Of a stretch of DNA of 64,000 nt, positions 17,489 to 25,920 are shown piece after piece; the stretch's first letter is position 1, and each line of letters starts with the position of its first letter. A model generated the notes under the pieces. That model was not told the origin of the DNA and did no database searches. It saw only the letters and a program-made list of their open reading frames with translations. Both the position numbers and the translations under genes were made by a program. The DNA comes from Lachnospiraceae bacterium UBA7196 (GTDB taxonomy: Bacteria > Bacillota > Clostridia > Lachnospirales > Lachnospiraceae), in assembly GCA_002490835.1 (NCBI GenBank), contig DKUU01000014.1, positions 8,510 to 72,509 on the forward strand, given 5' to 3'.

Positions 17489-18820
17489 ATGGAACGGGTG
17501 CTGTTAGTGGGCGCAAATTTAAATGACGGGGAAGACTATCAGGCATCCTTAGAGGAACTGGGGGCGCTGGCAAAGGCCTGCGATATGGAAGTGGCGGGCA
17601 GCGTCTGTCAGACGATCGAGACGGTGCATAAAGCCTTCTATATCGGTACGGGAAAGGTGGAAGAGGTCAAGGCGCTGGCCTTAGAATATGACGTGGATGT
17701 CATAATTTTTGACAATTCCCTCTCTCCCATGCAGATGAGAAATTTGCAGGAGAAACTGGAAAAGCCGATCCTTGACAGGAGCGCGCTGATTTTAGAAATT
17801 TTTGCGGACCGGGCGCGTTCCCGCGAGGCGAAGCTGCAGGTGGAGACGGCCAGATTACAGTATATGCTGCCCCGTCTGGTGGGTCTTCACGCGGCGCTTT
17901 CCAGACAGGGCGGCGCGAGCGGCGCTATGAGCAACCGCGGCGCCGGTGAGAAAAAGCTGGAACTTGACAGGCGGGTGCTGGAGAGGCGGCTTACGGAACT
18001 GCGCAGGGAGTTAAAAGAGGTGGGAGACGAGCGCAATACGCAGAGGAAGCGGCGTGCCAGATCGGGCCTTCCCAGAGTGGCGCTGGTGGGGTATACCAAT
18101 GCGGGCAAGTCTACGCTCCTAAACGCAATGCTCGACTGTTACGGGGCGGACGAGGCGGAGGAGGAGAAACGTGTGCTGGAGAAAGATATGCTCTTTGCCA
18201 CGCTGGATACCACCGTGCGCCGGATCGAACCGGAGGGACATCATGCCTTTCTGCTCTCCGATACGGTAGGGTTTATACACAAACTGCCGCATCATCTGGT
18301 GGACGCTTTTCGTTCTACGCTGGATGAGGCAAAGGAAGCGGATCTTTTGATTCAAGTGGTGGATTACAGCGATCCGCATTACAAAGAACAGATTGCAGTC
18401 ACGAACCGTACCCTGAAAGAACTTGGAGCGGAGGGCGTCCCCATGCTCTACGTCTACAATAAGGCGGATTTGGTTTCCGTAGATGCACTGCCGGGGCATT
18501 TCGGAGCAGACGAAAACAGGACGGCATGTCTGCCGGTGGTGGCAAAGGAGCGAGACAGATCGGAAGGCGACGCAATTTATTTGTCGGCAAAAAAGCGGAT
18601 CGGACTGGAAGAACTGCTGGCCCTGATCGAGGATGCGCTGGCGGGCGGTTATGTGGAATGTACCCTGCTCATCCCTTACGCGGACGGCAGGGCGGTGTCC
18701 TATTTAAATGAGAATGCGGTGGTCTATGAAACGCAGTACGCGGAGGACGGCGTGCGCATGCGCGTGAACTGTAAGCGGGAAGATTACGGGTATTATGAGA
18801 AGTATCTGCAGAAAAGCTAA
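17489..18820 (+). CDS. hflX: Ribosome-associated GTPase HflX
   Basis: HflX binds the 50S subunit and splits stalled or heat-damaged 70S ribosomes. The N-terminal domain (to about 170) includes FYIGTGKVEEV and the glycine-rich SRQGGASGAMSNRGAGEKKL, followed by a helical linker. The GTPase domain has P-loop VGYTNAGKSTLLN, switch region DTTVR, DTVGFI and NKAD. ATG at 17489 is chosen because MERVLLVGANL matches the usual HflX start; AGGAGG lies 12 bases upstream. In-frame GTG and ATG codons further upstream would add an Arg-rich tail not typical of the family. The product is 443 residues. Confidence 0.93.
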   Translation: MERVLLVGANLNDGEDYQASLEELGALAKACDMEVAGSVCQTIETVHKAFYIGTGKVEEVKALALEYDVDVIIFDNSLSPMQMRNLQEKLEKPILDRSALILEIFADRARSREAKLQVETARLQYMLPRLVGLHAALSRQGGASGAMSNRGAGEKKLELDRRVLERRLTELRRELKEVGDERNTQRKRRARSGLPRVALVGYTNAGKSTLLNAMLDCYGADEAEEEKRVLEKDMLFATLDTTVRRIEPEGHHAFLLSDTVGFIHKLPHHLVDAFRSTLDEAKEADLLIQVVDYSDPHYKEQIAVTNRTLKELGAEGVPMLYVYNKADLVSVDALPGHFGADENRTACLPVVAKERDRSEGDAIYLSAKKRIGLEELLALIEDALAGGYVECTLLIPYADGRAVSYLNENAVVYETQYAEDGVRMRVNCKREDYGYYEKYLQKS

Positions 18821-18878
18821 GATTTTTGGATGGGAATAATCCGGACCGGCGCTTATGGGACGAACCCGTCTGTTTTTA

Positions 18879-18907
18879 TTGCACCGGCGTCCTTTATCCT
18901 TTATAAT
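18879..18907 (+). promoter_or_regulatory. Probable sigma-A promoter of the aconitase-family gene
   Basis: TTGCAC (18879-18884) and a perfect TATAAT (18902-18907) are separated by 17 bases, about 65 bases upstream of the gene start. Confidence 0.6.
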
Positions 18908-18972
18908 AATTTAGGTAGCAGAAAAAAGATGTAACTAAAACTCACACAAGAATGACAGGATTGGAGAAGGCT

Positions 18973-21270
18973 ATGATTGAACTGACAAAGGGCGGCGCGT
19001 ATCTGTTAAATGGGACGGAAGTCATTTTAGACGGCCCGGATGCGGCGGCGCAGATCAAAAATAAGACCGGAAAGGAAGTGCCGAAAGGCGAGGCGGCGAA
19101 AAATACCATTGCTTACGGCATTTTAGAAAAGCATAATACCTCCGGCAATATGGAAAAACTAAAGATAAAATTCGATAAGCTGACTTCCCACGACATTACC
19201 TTTGTGGGGATCATTCAGACGGCCAGAGCTTCGGGACTGACCAAATTCCCGATCCCCTACGTGCTGACAAACTGCCATAATTCCCTGTGCGCGGTGGGCG
19301 GCACGATCAACGAGGACGATCATATGTTTGGGCTTACCTGCGCCAAGAAATACGGCGGCGTCTATGTGCCGCCCCATCAGGCGGTCATCCACCAGTACGC
19401 GAGGGAGATGCTTGCGGGCGGCGGCAGGATGATCTTAGGCTCCGACTCCCATACCAGATACGGCGCGCTCGGCACGATGGCTATGGGCGAGGGCGGGCCG
19501 GAATTAGTCAAACAGCTCTTGTCGCAAACTTACGATATCAATATGCCCGGCGTGGTAGGCGTGTATCTGACGGGCGAGCCGGTAAAAGGCGTAGGTCCGC
19601 AGGACGTGGCCTTGGCGATCATCGGCGCGGTGTTTGCAAACGGCTATGTGAAAAATAAGGTGATGGAGTTTGTGGGGCCGGGCGTGTCGTCCCTGAGCGC
19701 GGATTTCCGCATTGGTATCGACGTAATGACGACCGAGACGACCTGTCTGTCCTCTATCTGGCGGACGGACGGGCAGATCAAAGAATTTTATGAGATTCAC
19801 GGAAGGGAAGATGAATATCAGGAGTTAAACCCGGGAGAGATCGCTTATTATGACGGTATGATCACAGTGGATCTTTCGAAGATTCGCCCGATGATTGCCA
19901 TGCCCTTCCATCCGAGCAACACCTACACGATCGACGAGGTGAACGCAAACTTAAAAGATATACTGCATGACGTGGAAGAGCGCGCGAAGGTGAGTCTGGA
20001 CGGCGCGGTGCCTTATTCTTTACAGGAAAAAGTAGTGGGCGGTAAGTTCATGGTAGATCAGGGTATCATTGCGGGCTGCGCGGGCGGCGGTTTTGAGAAC
20101 ATCTGCGCGGCGGCGGACATCCTGCGCGGCTCCTATATCGGATCGGACGGCTTTTCTTTAAGCGTCTATCCGGCATCCATGCCTGTGTACATGGAATTGA
20201 TCAAGAATGGCTGTGCGGCGGCGATCTTGGAGACGGGCGCGGTGTTAAAGACCGCTTTCTGCGGCCCCTGCTTCGGCGCGGGCGACACGCCGGCAAACAA
20301 CGCTTTCAGTATCAGGCATTCCACCAGAAACTTCCCCAACAGGGAAGGGTCCAAGCTGCAAAACGGCCAGATCTCGTCCGTGGCGCTGATGGATGCGCGT
20401 TCCATCGCGGCCACGGCGGCGAACAAGGGGGTGCTCACGCCGGCTACCGACTTCGACGGGGAGATTGGAAAATATCAGTATCATTTTGACGCTGACATTT
20501 ATAAAAACCGTGTCTTCGATTCCAAGGGCGCGGCGGATGAAACTGTGGAAATACAGTTTGGTCCGAATATCAAGGACTGGCCTGCTATGGGTGCCCTGCC
20601 GGAGAATCTGGTGCTGCGTGTGGTTTCGGAGATTCACGATCCCGTCACCACGACGGACGAGCTGATCCCTTCCGGGGAGACTTCTTCCTACCGCTCGAAC
20701 CCGCTGGGACTTGCTGAGTTTACGCTCTCCAGAAAAGACCCTGAATACGTGGGCAGGGCGAAGGATATCCAAAAAGCGGAGACGGCCAGAATGGCGGGCG
20801 AACATCCCTGTCAGGCGCATCCGGACGTGAAACCGGTGATGGGTGTGGTGAAGCAGACCTTTGCGGACGCGTCCCACGAAAATACAGGCTTTGGTTCCAC
20901 GATCTTTGCGGTGAAGCCGGGCGACGGTTCCGCCAGAGAGCAGGCCGCGAGCTGTCAGAAGGTGCTGGGCGGCTGGGCGAACATCGCCAACGAGTACGCG
21001 ACCAAGCGCTATCGTTCCAACCTGATCAACTGGGGGATGCTGCCCTTCGTGATCGGGGCGGGAGAGCTGCCTTTTAAAAATCTGGACTACCTCTTTTTCC
21101 CCGGCATCCGCAGGGCGGTCGAGGAGAAGGCGGAGACGATCGAGGCTTACCGCGTGTCCGTGGAGGAAGGGAAACTGATTCCCTTCACGATGACGCTGGG
21201 AGAGCTGACGGACGAGGAGAGACAGATTATCTTAAAAGGCTGTCTCATCAACTATAACAGAGTAAATTGA
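18973..21270 (+). CDS. Aconitase-family hydratase (YbhJ-like)
   Basis: This 765-residue protein belongs to the aconitase superfamily, which isomerises citrate-type acids using a [4Fe-4S] cluster. Cluster-ligand candidates are the Cys in IIAGCAGGGFENIC and the pair in AFCGPCFGAGDTPANN; LGSDSHTRYGALG is a conserved substrate-binding stretch. The C-terminal swivel domain is in the same chain. Overall form resembles the aconitase-like group that includes E. coli YbhJ more than housekeeping AcnA/AcnB, so aconitate hydratase activity is likely but not assured. ATG at 18973 is preferred because GGAG lies six bases upstream; ATG at 18952 lacks a ribosome site. No other TCA-cycle gene is adjacent. Confidence 0.85.
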   Translation: MIELTKGGAYLLNGTEVILDGPDAAAQIKNKTGKEVPKGEAAKNTIAYGILEKHNTSGNMEKLKIKFDKLTSHDITFVGIIQTARASGLTKFPIPYVLTNCHNSLCAVGGTINEDDHMFGLTCAKKYGGVYVPPHQAVIHQYAREMLAGGGRMILGSDSHTRYGALGTMAMGEGGPELVKQLLSQTYDINMPGVVGVYLTGEPVKGVGPQDVALAIIGAVFANGYVKNKVMEFVGPGVSSLSADFRIGIDVMTTETTCLSSIWRTDGQIKEFYEIHGREDEYQELNPGEIAYYDGMITVDLSKIRPMIAMPFHPSNTYTIDEVNANLKDILHDVEERAKVSLDGAVPYSLQEKVVGGKFMVDQGIIAGCAGGGFENICAAADILRGSYIGSDGFSLSVYPASMPVYMELIKNGCAAAILETGAVLKTAFCGPCFGAGDTPANNAFSIRHSTRNFPNREGSKLQNGQISSVALMDARSIAATAANKGVLTPATDFDGEIGKYQYHFDADIYKNRVFDSKGAADETVEIQFGPNIKDWPAMGALPENLVLRVVSEIHDPVTTTDELIPSGETSSYRSNPLGLAEFTLSRKDPEYVGRAKDIQKAETARMAGEHPCQAHPDVKPVMGVVKQTFADASHENTGFGSTIFAVKPGDGSAREQAASCQKVLGGWANIANEYATKRYRSNLINWGMLPFVIGAGELPFKNLDYLFFPGIRRAVEEKAETIEAYRVSVEEGKLIPFTMTLGELTDEERQIILKGCLINYNRVN

Positions 21271-21334
21271 CTGGATAAGTCAGTTTGGAATAAAGTGATA
21301 AAGAAATAAAGGGAAGAACAAGTATTGGGGAGCT

Positions 21335-22327
21335 ATGTCTAATGGGGTAGGAAAAGAGCCGGGAAGCGTCTTACGGCATACAGGGCTGGCGGTGATCGGT
21401 CTTGCTGTCGTGGCGGCGTTTGTGTATTTGGCGTTTCTGGGCATGACACAGCAAAATAGCGATGCGGATACAGCGCAGCAGGAGGCCGGGGCGGAGGATG
21501 CCGCAGCTTCTATTGCGCTGCCGGAGCTTGGGCTGACGCAGGAAGAGCCGGAGGTGGATTCTTCCAAGGAAATCGTAAAAGATGTGCTTTTAAGCAACGT
21601 GCCAAAGGCGGATTACAGCTTTTCTTTTAACGGAAAGCTCAGTGATGCGACTGTGGTGATAAGGGAGGGCGACGTCAACCATTTCAATGAGGGGACCTAT
21701 CCTGATCAGACGGAAGATGTGCCGCCCCTGTTTACGGAGGGGATGGAAGGCGATGCGATCTATCTGGATGGCAGCTATGGCGTGGAGCTTCTGGGGGTGG
21801 ATGCGCTTTCGGATTCCTATACCATATCTTTCTGGTTTCGGGCGGACGAGCTGCGCGACTGGTCGCCTTTTTTACTGATTGGTTCTCATCTGCTGGATGT
21901 GGGGGGAAGTCAGAGCTTTCTCTCTTTTAATAAGAAGACGACGGAGGAGGGAACGCAGGTCGTACCGGTCTTTAATACCATCGACGCGGCCTTTGGCAAT
22001 TCCTGTGAGGTACGCCCTTCCATGGAAGATAAGAGGTGCATCTCGTTGAATGTCTGGAACTATATCACGATCTGTGTGAATGCTGACCAGAGATCGGAAG
22101 AGGATCCAAACAAGGTGATGGGGTATCTATATCTAAACAGTGAGATGATCGGTTCCGGACTGGTCTCTAAACTGCATCTGGATCCTGAGAGTGTGAACGC
22201 CTATTTGGGGATTAACTGTTTTGACGAGTTGTTTCGTGCCAGCTATGACGAGATCCATATCTGGAATCACGTGCTGGACGAGAGTCAGATTAGCAGTATG
22301 TATACCGCATACATACAGACGGGTTAA
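21335..22327 (+). CDS. Membrane-anchored LamG/concanavalin-like domain protein
   Basis: The 330-residue protein has a short cytoplasmic N-terminus, one membrane helix (TGLAVIGLAVVAAFVYLAFL), an acidic Ala/Glu-rich linker (about 45-80) and a C-terminal beta-sandwich resembling LamG/concanavalin A-like lectin folds (YTISFWFRADELRDWSPFLL, then YDEIHIWNHVLDESQI). The domain should face outside the membrane. Ligand is unknown. The gene is preceded by GGGGAG and followed by a terminator. Confidence 0.7.
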   Translation: MSNGVGKEPGSVLRHTGLAVIGLAVVAAFVYLAFLGMTQQNSDADTAQQEAGAEDAAASIALPELGLTQEEPEVDSSKEIVKDVLLSNVPKADYSFSFNGKLSDATVVIREGDVNHFNEGTYPDQTEDVPPLFTEGMEGDAIYLDGSYGVELLGVDALSDSYTISFWFRADELRDWSPFLLIGSHLLDVGGSQSFLSFNKKTTEEGTQVVPVFNTIDAAFGNSCEVRPSMEDKRCISLNVWNYITICVNADQRSEEDPNKVMGYLYLNSEMIGSGLVSKLHLDPESVNAYLGINCFDELFRASYDEIHIWNHVLDESQISSMYTAYIQTG

Positions 22328-22420
22328 GAAATGGAAAAAATGTCCGATATATAGAGTACAGGGAAGAAGGTTCATGGCCAGAATCATTCTTTTCTGAAAT
22401 CTGTATGATGTTGAGACCAG

Positions 22421-22470
22421 GGACGGTGTTTTTAGGGAAAAGGAATTTCCGTAAAGATGCCGTCTTTTTC
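22421..22470 (+). terminator. Terminator after the LamG-like gene
   Basis: The stem GACGGT / GCCGTC encloses a second small hairpin (GGAAA/TTTCC) and is followed directly by TTTTT. Confidence 0.65.
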
Positions 22471-22573
22471 TATGCCGGGCGTCAGGGAAGACGCTGTCTG
22501 GTGCATGGGCGGGCGTGGGAGGGGGTCAACAGGAGAATAAGGAGTAAATAACGCTTCGGAAAAGGAGGTAACA

Positions 22574-23632
22574 TTGATTATTAATTCCGGCACCATAGGG
22601 ATGCAGTCTACCAGAGCCTACCGTTCGGTTACAAAGATCGGCACGCGGAGCGTGCAGGGTACTTTTGCAGGCGGTATGGGCGGACTGGATTCGCTTTTTG
22701 AGGGGCAGTCCGGCGCTGGAGAAAAGACTGCGGAAGAAGACGGCAATCAGGCAAAGCTGTCCGATCTTTCCACACATATGCAGAATACCACGGGAGCATG
22801 GAAGATCTCTACGAGAAACGACGAGAGGGAAGTCATGCGAAATATCAAGCAGCAATGCGTGGATTTTCTGCTGGAGCTTTTGTTTCATTTTCGCGGAAAA
22901 CGAAGCGCTTCCGATTACCTTGGCGGTGGCGGCGGCAGTACGATGTACGCGGTGAACGGCCTGCAGGTCCGGCGCTATCACAGTGAGGAGGAGCAAACGA
23001 CCTTTTCCACGCAGGGCGTGGTAAAAACCGCGGACGGCAGGGAACTTTCGTTTAATCTGGAGTTTGGTATGAGCCGCAGTTTTCAGGAGTATTACGAGGA
23101 GAACTATGTCACTTCCGTCAAGACCTTCCGCGATCCGCTGGTGATCAATCTGGACAGCAATATCGCCAAGGTCTCCGACCAGAAATTCTTTTTTGACTTA
23201 GACTGCGACGGCACGAAGGAAGAGATTTCCAGCCTACAGGCAGGCAGCGGATTTCTGGCGCTTGACTTAAACGGAGACGGACAGATCAACGACGGCAGCG
23301 AGCTGTTCGGCACAAAGAGCGGCGACGGTTTTCGGGATCTTGCCCGCTATGACGCGGACGGCAACGGTTGGATCGACGAGGCGGATCCCATTTGGGAAAA
23401 GCTTCTCATCTGGACGAAGGACGAGGATGGAAAGGATAAACTCTATCATCTCTCCAATCTGGGAGTGGGCGCCATCGGCCTCTCACGGGTAGGAACGCAG
23501 TTTTCCTTAAATTCCGCGAAGACGAATGAAGCCAATGCCATGATTCGTAATACAGGTATCTTCCTGTACGAAAACGGTACGGTGTCCACGATTCAGCATG
23601 TGGATATGGCGACTTATTCAAAGAACGCATGA
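22574..23632 (+). CDS. Putative calcium-binding protein with EF-hand-like loops
   Basis: This 352-residue protein starts at TTG (22574), supported by AAAGGAGG five bases upstream; no ATG nearby has a ribosome site. The C-terminal half carries consecutive Asp-rich loops resembling calcium sites: DLDCDGTKEEI, LDLNGDGQINDGSELFG and YDADGNGWIDEADPIW. Such loops occur in surface proteins of the VCBS/RTX and dockerin-like type. No signal peptide or membrane helix is evident, and the N-terminal half is Gly/Ser-rich with no recognised domain. I recognise the architecture but not a named family. Confidence 0.7.
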   Translation: MIINSGTIGMQSTRAYRSVTKIGTRSVQGTFAGGMGGLDSLFEGQSGAGEKTAEEDGNQAKLSDLSTHMQNTTGAWKISTRNDEREVMRNIKQQCVDFLLELLFHFRGKRSASDYLGGGGGSTMYAVNGLQVRRYHSEEEQTTFSTQGVVKTADGRELSFNLEFGMSRSFQEYYEENYVTSVKTFRDPLVINLDSNIAKVSDQKFFFDLDCDGTKEEISSLQAGSGFLALDLNGDGQINDGSELFGTKSGDGFRDLARYDADGNGWIDEADPIWEKLLIWTKDEDGKDKLYHLSNLGVGAIGLSRVGTQFSLNSAKTNEANAMIRNTGIFLYENGTVSTIQHVDMATYSKNA

Positions 23633-23679
23633 GAAGCATGAAGCCTCATGCAGGAGAATGCTGAAAAGAAGCATTCTCC
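23627..23679 (+). repeat. Two tandem hairpins after the EF-hand-like gene
   Basis: GCATGAG/CTCATGC (23627-23633 and 23645-23651) overlaps the stop codon, followed by GGAGAATGC/GCATTCTCC (23653-23661 and 23671-23679). Neither has a T run, so they may be 3'-end stabilisers rather than terminators. The second stem resembles the hairpin at 28856. Confidence 0.6.
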
Positions 23680-23686
23680 GCAAAAT

Positions 23687-23715
23687 GTATAAATGCAAAG
23701 ACAACCGCATAGACA
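23687..23715 (+). promoter_or_regulatory. Sigma-E-like promoter of the spoIID-like gene
   Basis: GTATAAA (-35, 23687-23693) and CATAGACA (-10, 23708-23715) are 14 bases apart, close to the mother-cell sigma-E consensus KMATATT-N14-CATACAMT. The predicted start lies about 15 bases before ATG 23736. Confidence 0.5.
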
Positions 23716-23735
23716 TAGACTATGTGGGGTGTCGC

Positions 23736-24386
23736 ATGAAAAACAATGGAATCGTCTCAAAAAAATCAAACAGGAGGGATGCGCTGAGCTTCCTTCTGTT
23801 TGTTTTTTTGCTGCCCTATGTCTGCGCTTGTCTCTGGGGACACGTGGGAGAACAGACAGCCAAACTGAAGGAGGAAGGAAAGAAAGGACAGCAGGATGTC
23901 CGCATGGTGGAGGCGGCGCTTTCGTGGGGCGTGTGGGAGCTTCCCATGGAGGAATATCTGACCTATCTGCTTTTTCTGGTCGTGCCAAAGGAAAGCGGGG
24001 AGGAGGCGTTAAAGGCGCAGGCAGTACTTCTGCGGACGGAACTTGCAGCCCGCTATACGGAGCAGGAGGATAAGGTTATTTTTCTGGAGGCGGAGGAGCT
24101 TTCGCAGTTTTACGGCGGGTACAAGGACGCTGAGGAACTTGCGGCATACAGGCGGGCGGTGACGGCTACCGCGGGGACGATCCTGACTTGTGGGGGCGAA
24201 CCGGTAAGGGCGTCGTCCCTTCGTCTGACGGAAGAGGGGGAGAAGTCGTTTTATTATGTGGCTGCCGGAGGACAGGATTTTGTTATGGATCTAAAGGAGG
24301 CGGAAAGACTGGCGCAGGCGGGAAAAAGCTGGAAGGAAATCCTTGCATATTTCTTTTTTGAAACAGAATTAGCAAATTTTGAATAA
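23736..24386 (+). CDS. SpoIID-like sporulation protein, reduced
   Basis: The 216-residue protein has one N-terminal membrane helix (LSFLLFVFLLPYVCACLW) and a SpoIID/LytB-type domain recognised by MEEYLTYLLFLVVPKESGEE followed by ALKAQAVLLRTELAARY. SpoIID is the lytic transglycosylase that cuts peptidoglycan during engulfment. Here the catalytic glutamate of the usual AEMP segment is replaced (LVVPK), and the protein is much shorter than standard SpoIID (about 340 residues). ATG 23736 fits the sigma-E-like promoter and the membrane helix; upstream in-frame starts would read through hairpins. The adjacent spoIIQ supports an engulfment role, but enzymatic activity is doubtful. Confidence 0.7.
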   Translation: MKNNGIVSKKSNRRDALSFLLFVFLLPYVCACLWGHVGEQTAKLKEEGKKGQQDVRMVEAALSWGVWELPMEEYLTYLLFLVVPKESGEEALKAQAVLLRTELAARYTEQEDKVIFLEAEELSQFYGGYKDAEELAAYRRAVTATAGTILTCGGEPVRASSLRLTEEGEKSFYYVAAGGQDFVMDLKEAERLAQAGKSWKEILAYFFFETELANFE

Positions 24387-24409
24387 AGCGGAAAAAAAGG
24401 GTAAAACTA
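24381..24409 (+). promoter_or_regulatory. Sigma-F/G-like promoter of spoIIQ
   Basis: GAATA (24381-24385) and GGTAAAACTA (24400-24409) are separated by 14 bases. The -10 element fits GGNNANANTA exactly, the forespore sigma-F/sigma-G pattern. It overlaps the stop codon of the spoIID-like gene. Confidence 0.55.
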
Positions 24410-24491
24410 TCACCATGAAACCCGGAGGATCAAAAAACCCGTCAGGTATCGGGCAAAACAGATGCCGGGAAAAAAACAGGAGGCGAGTTTC

Positions 24492-25493
24492 ATGGCGAGA
24501 AGGAACAGAAATAATATCGGAAAAGAGAGGATCATTATGATGGCGTCCGCGGTGTTTGTTTTGACAGCGCTGACGGTTACCGGCCTTTATGTGAGAACTA
24601 ACAACCGCGCAGAGCGGGAGGATTATGTGGTGGATTTCGAAACACTTGAGCAAAGCAGCGCGGAGCTTGCGGAGAACATGGTTTCGGGAGAGGAACTGGA
24701 CACGCTTTTTGCGGAAGTCGGTACCGACGATCTGGATTATGATCCCAGTTTTCAGGAAGCAAATTCCCTGCATGTTGAGAATACGGAAATTGCGGGAAAG
24801 GCAGACCAGAAAAAGAATGCCGGCGGGGAAAATGAAAAACGCAGCGCAGACGACGTAAAGACGATCAGCGAAGCGATAGAAGAAGCGGAAAAAGCGGAGG
24901 ATAAGAAGAGGGAGGAACAGGCAAAGAAAGACAATCCCGTAAAGGATTCCAAAGAGGAAAAGAAGGAAGGCGAGGGCGCTGTACAACAGGAAGGAATGTT
25001 TGACGAGACGGTGGATACTGTTATGAGCGGCGAAGTGGAGACCGAAGGCATCTCTACTACGGTGCAGCCGGAGCTTAGTTTTGGCGAGGAGGATAACCTT
25101 GTGTGGCCCATCGTCGGCGACGTGCTGATCAACTACAGCATGGACAAGACCATTTACTTCCCGACGCTGGATCAGTATAAATATAATCCCGCTATTGTGA
25201 TCGCTGCGACGCAGGGCGAGAGCATCGGCGCGGCGGCAAACGGGCGCGTAAACTCTGTCAGTTATGACCGCGCGACGGGCAATACGGTGGTGATGGATCT
25301 GGGAAACGGCTATGAGCTGACTTACGGGCAGCTTGAAAATATCACCGTGTCGGAGGGCAGTTATGTGAATGTCGGCGATCCGATCGGAACGGTGGCGGTA
25401 CCCACGAAATACTACAATCTGGAGGGGGCGAATGTTTATTTCAAGCTGACGAAGGATGGGGAGCCGATTAATCCGCTGACGAAATTAAAATAA
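24492..25493 (+). CDS. spoIIQ: Forespore engulfment protein SpoIIQ, degenerate LytM domain
   Basis: SpoIIQ sits in the forespore membrane and pairs with SpoIIIAH from the mother cell to form the engulfment channel. This 333-residue protein has one membrane helix (MMASAVFVLTALTVTGLYV), a long charged Glu/Lys linker, and a C-terminal M23/LytM fold (about 195-333). In M23 peptidases zinc is held by HGNGY, YAHL and HLHF motifs; here these read LGNGY, YGQL and NVYF, so the domain is not a metallopeptidase. ATG 24492 is chosen for AGGAGG seven bases upstream. Position next to a SpoIID-like gene and a sigma-F-like promoter support the assignment. No spoIIID follows. Confidence 0.85.
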   Translation: MARRNRNNIGKERIIMMASAVFVLTALTVTGLYVRTNNRAEREDYVVDFETLEQSSAELAENMVSGEELDTLFAEVGTDDLDYDPSFQEANSLHVENTEIAGKADQKKNAGGENEKRSADDVKTISEAIEEAEKAEDKKREEQAKKDNPVKDSKEEKKEGEGAVQQEGMFDETVDTVMSGEVETEGISTTVQPELSFGEEDNLVWPIVGDVLINYSMDKTIYFPTLDQYKYNPAIVIAATQGESIGAAANGRVNSVSYDRATGNTVVMDLGNGYELTYGQLENITVSEGSYVNVGDPIGTVAVPTKYYNLEGANVYFKLTKDGEPINPLTKLK

Positions 25494-25518
25494 ACTAAAA
25501 GGGATAGATGATTCGGGA

Positions 25519-25808
25519 GTCAAAAGGTGACTGTCATAGGTTGAGATGGCAGATTGCACAAATAGCTCTCTTGCGTCTGGCTCCGTAAAATGGATTTTCT
25601 AAATATTCCGAATCTGCATAGCAGATTTTGGACGCAACCGCCCTTTACTCGCCATCCGGGCTCGTTACGGGCTTTCCGGGACATCCCTGTCCCGTAATTG
25701 CTGGATATTGAGCGGAATATTAAGAAAATCTCATTCCACGGCGCAAAGACAGCTGCGTGAACTATTTGTGCAATCTGCCATGCTTAGAATATGGGGATAC
25801 CTTTTGAC
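25519..25808. repeat. 290-bp imperfect inverted-repeat element
   Basis: This fills most of the 25494-25920 gap. The ends are GTCAAAAGGT and ACCTTTTGAC; inner blocks are ATGGCAGATTGCACAAATAG (25546-25565) against its complement (25762-25781) and GATTTTCT-AATATTCCG on both arms. The centre holds smaller hairpins such as GGGACA-TCCC-TGTCCC. There is no open reading frame. It could be a MITE-like element or one large folded RNA; the sequence does not decide between them. Confidence 0.75.
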
Positions 25809-25920
25809 ACCCCAATCCTATACTGAGAAGAGATTTGAGATTATATGAGCGAAAAAGCAATGATTATCAAATTTAGGAATAAATAAACGGTTATTCAAAT
25901 TTGTTTCAAGTCAGAAGGGT

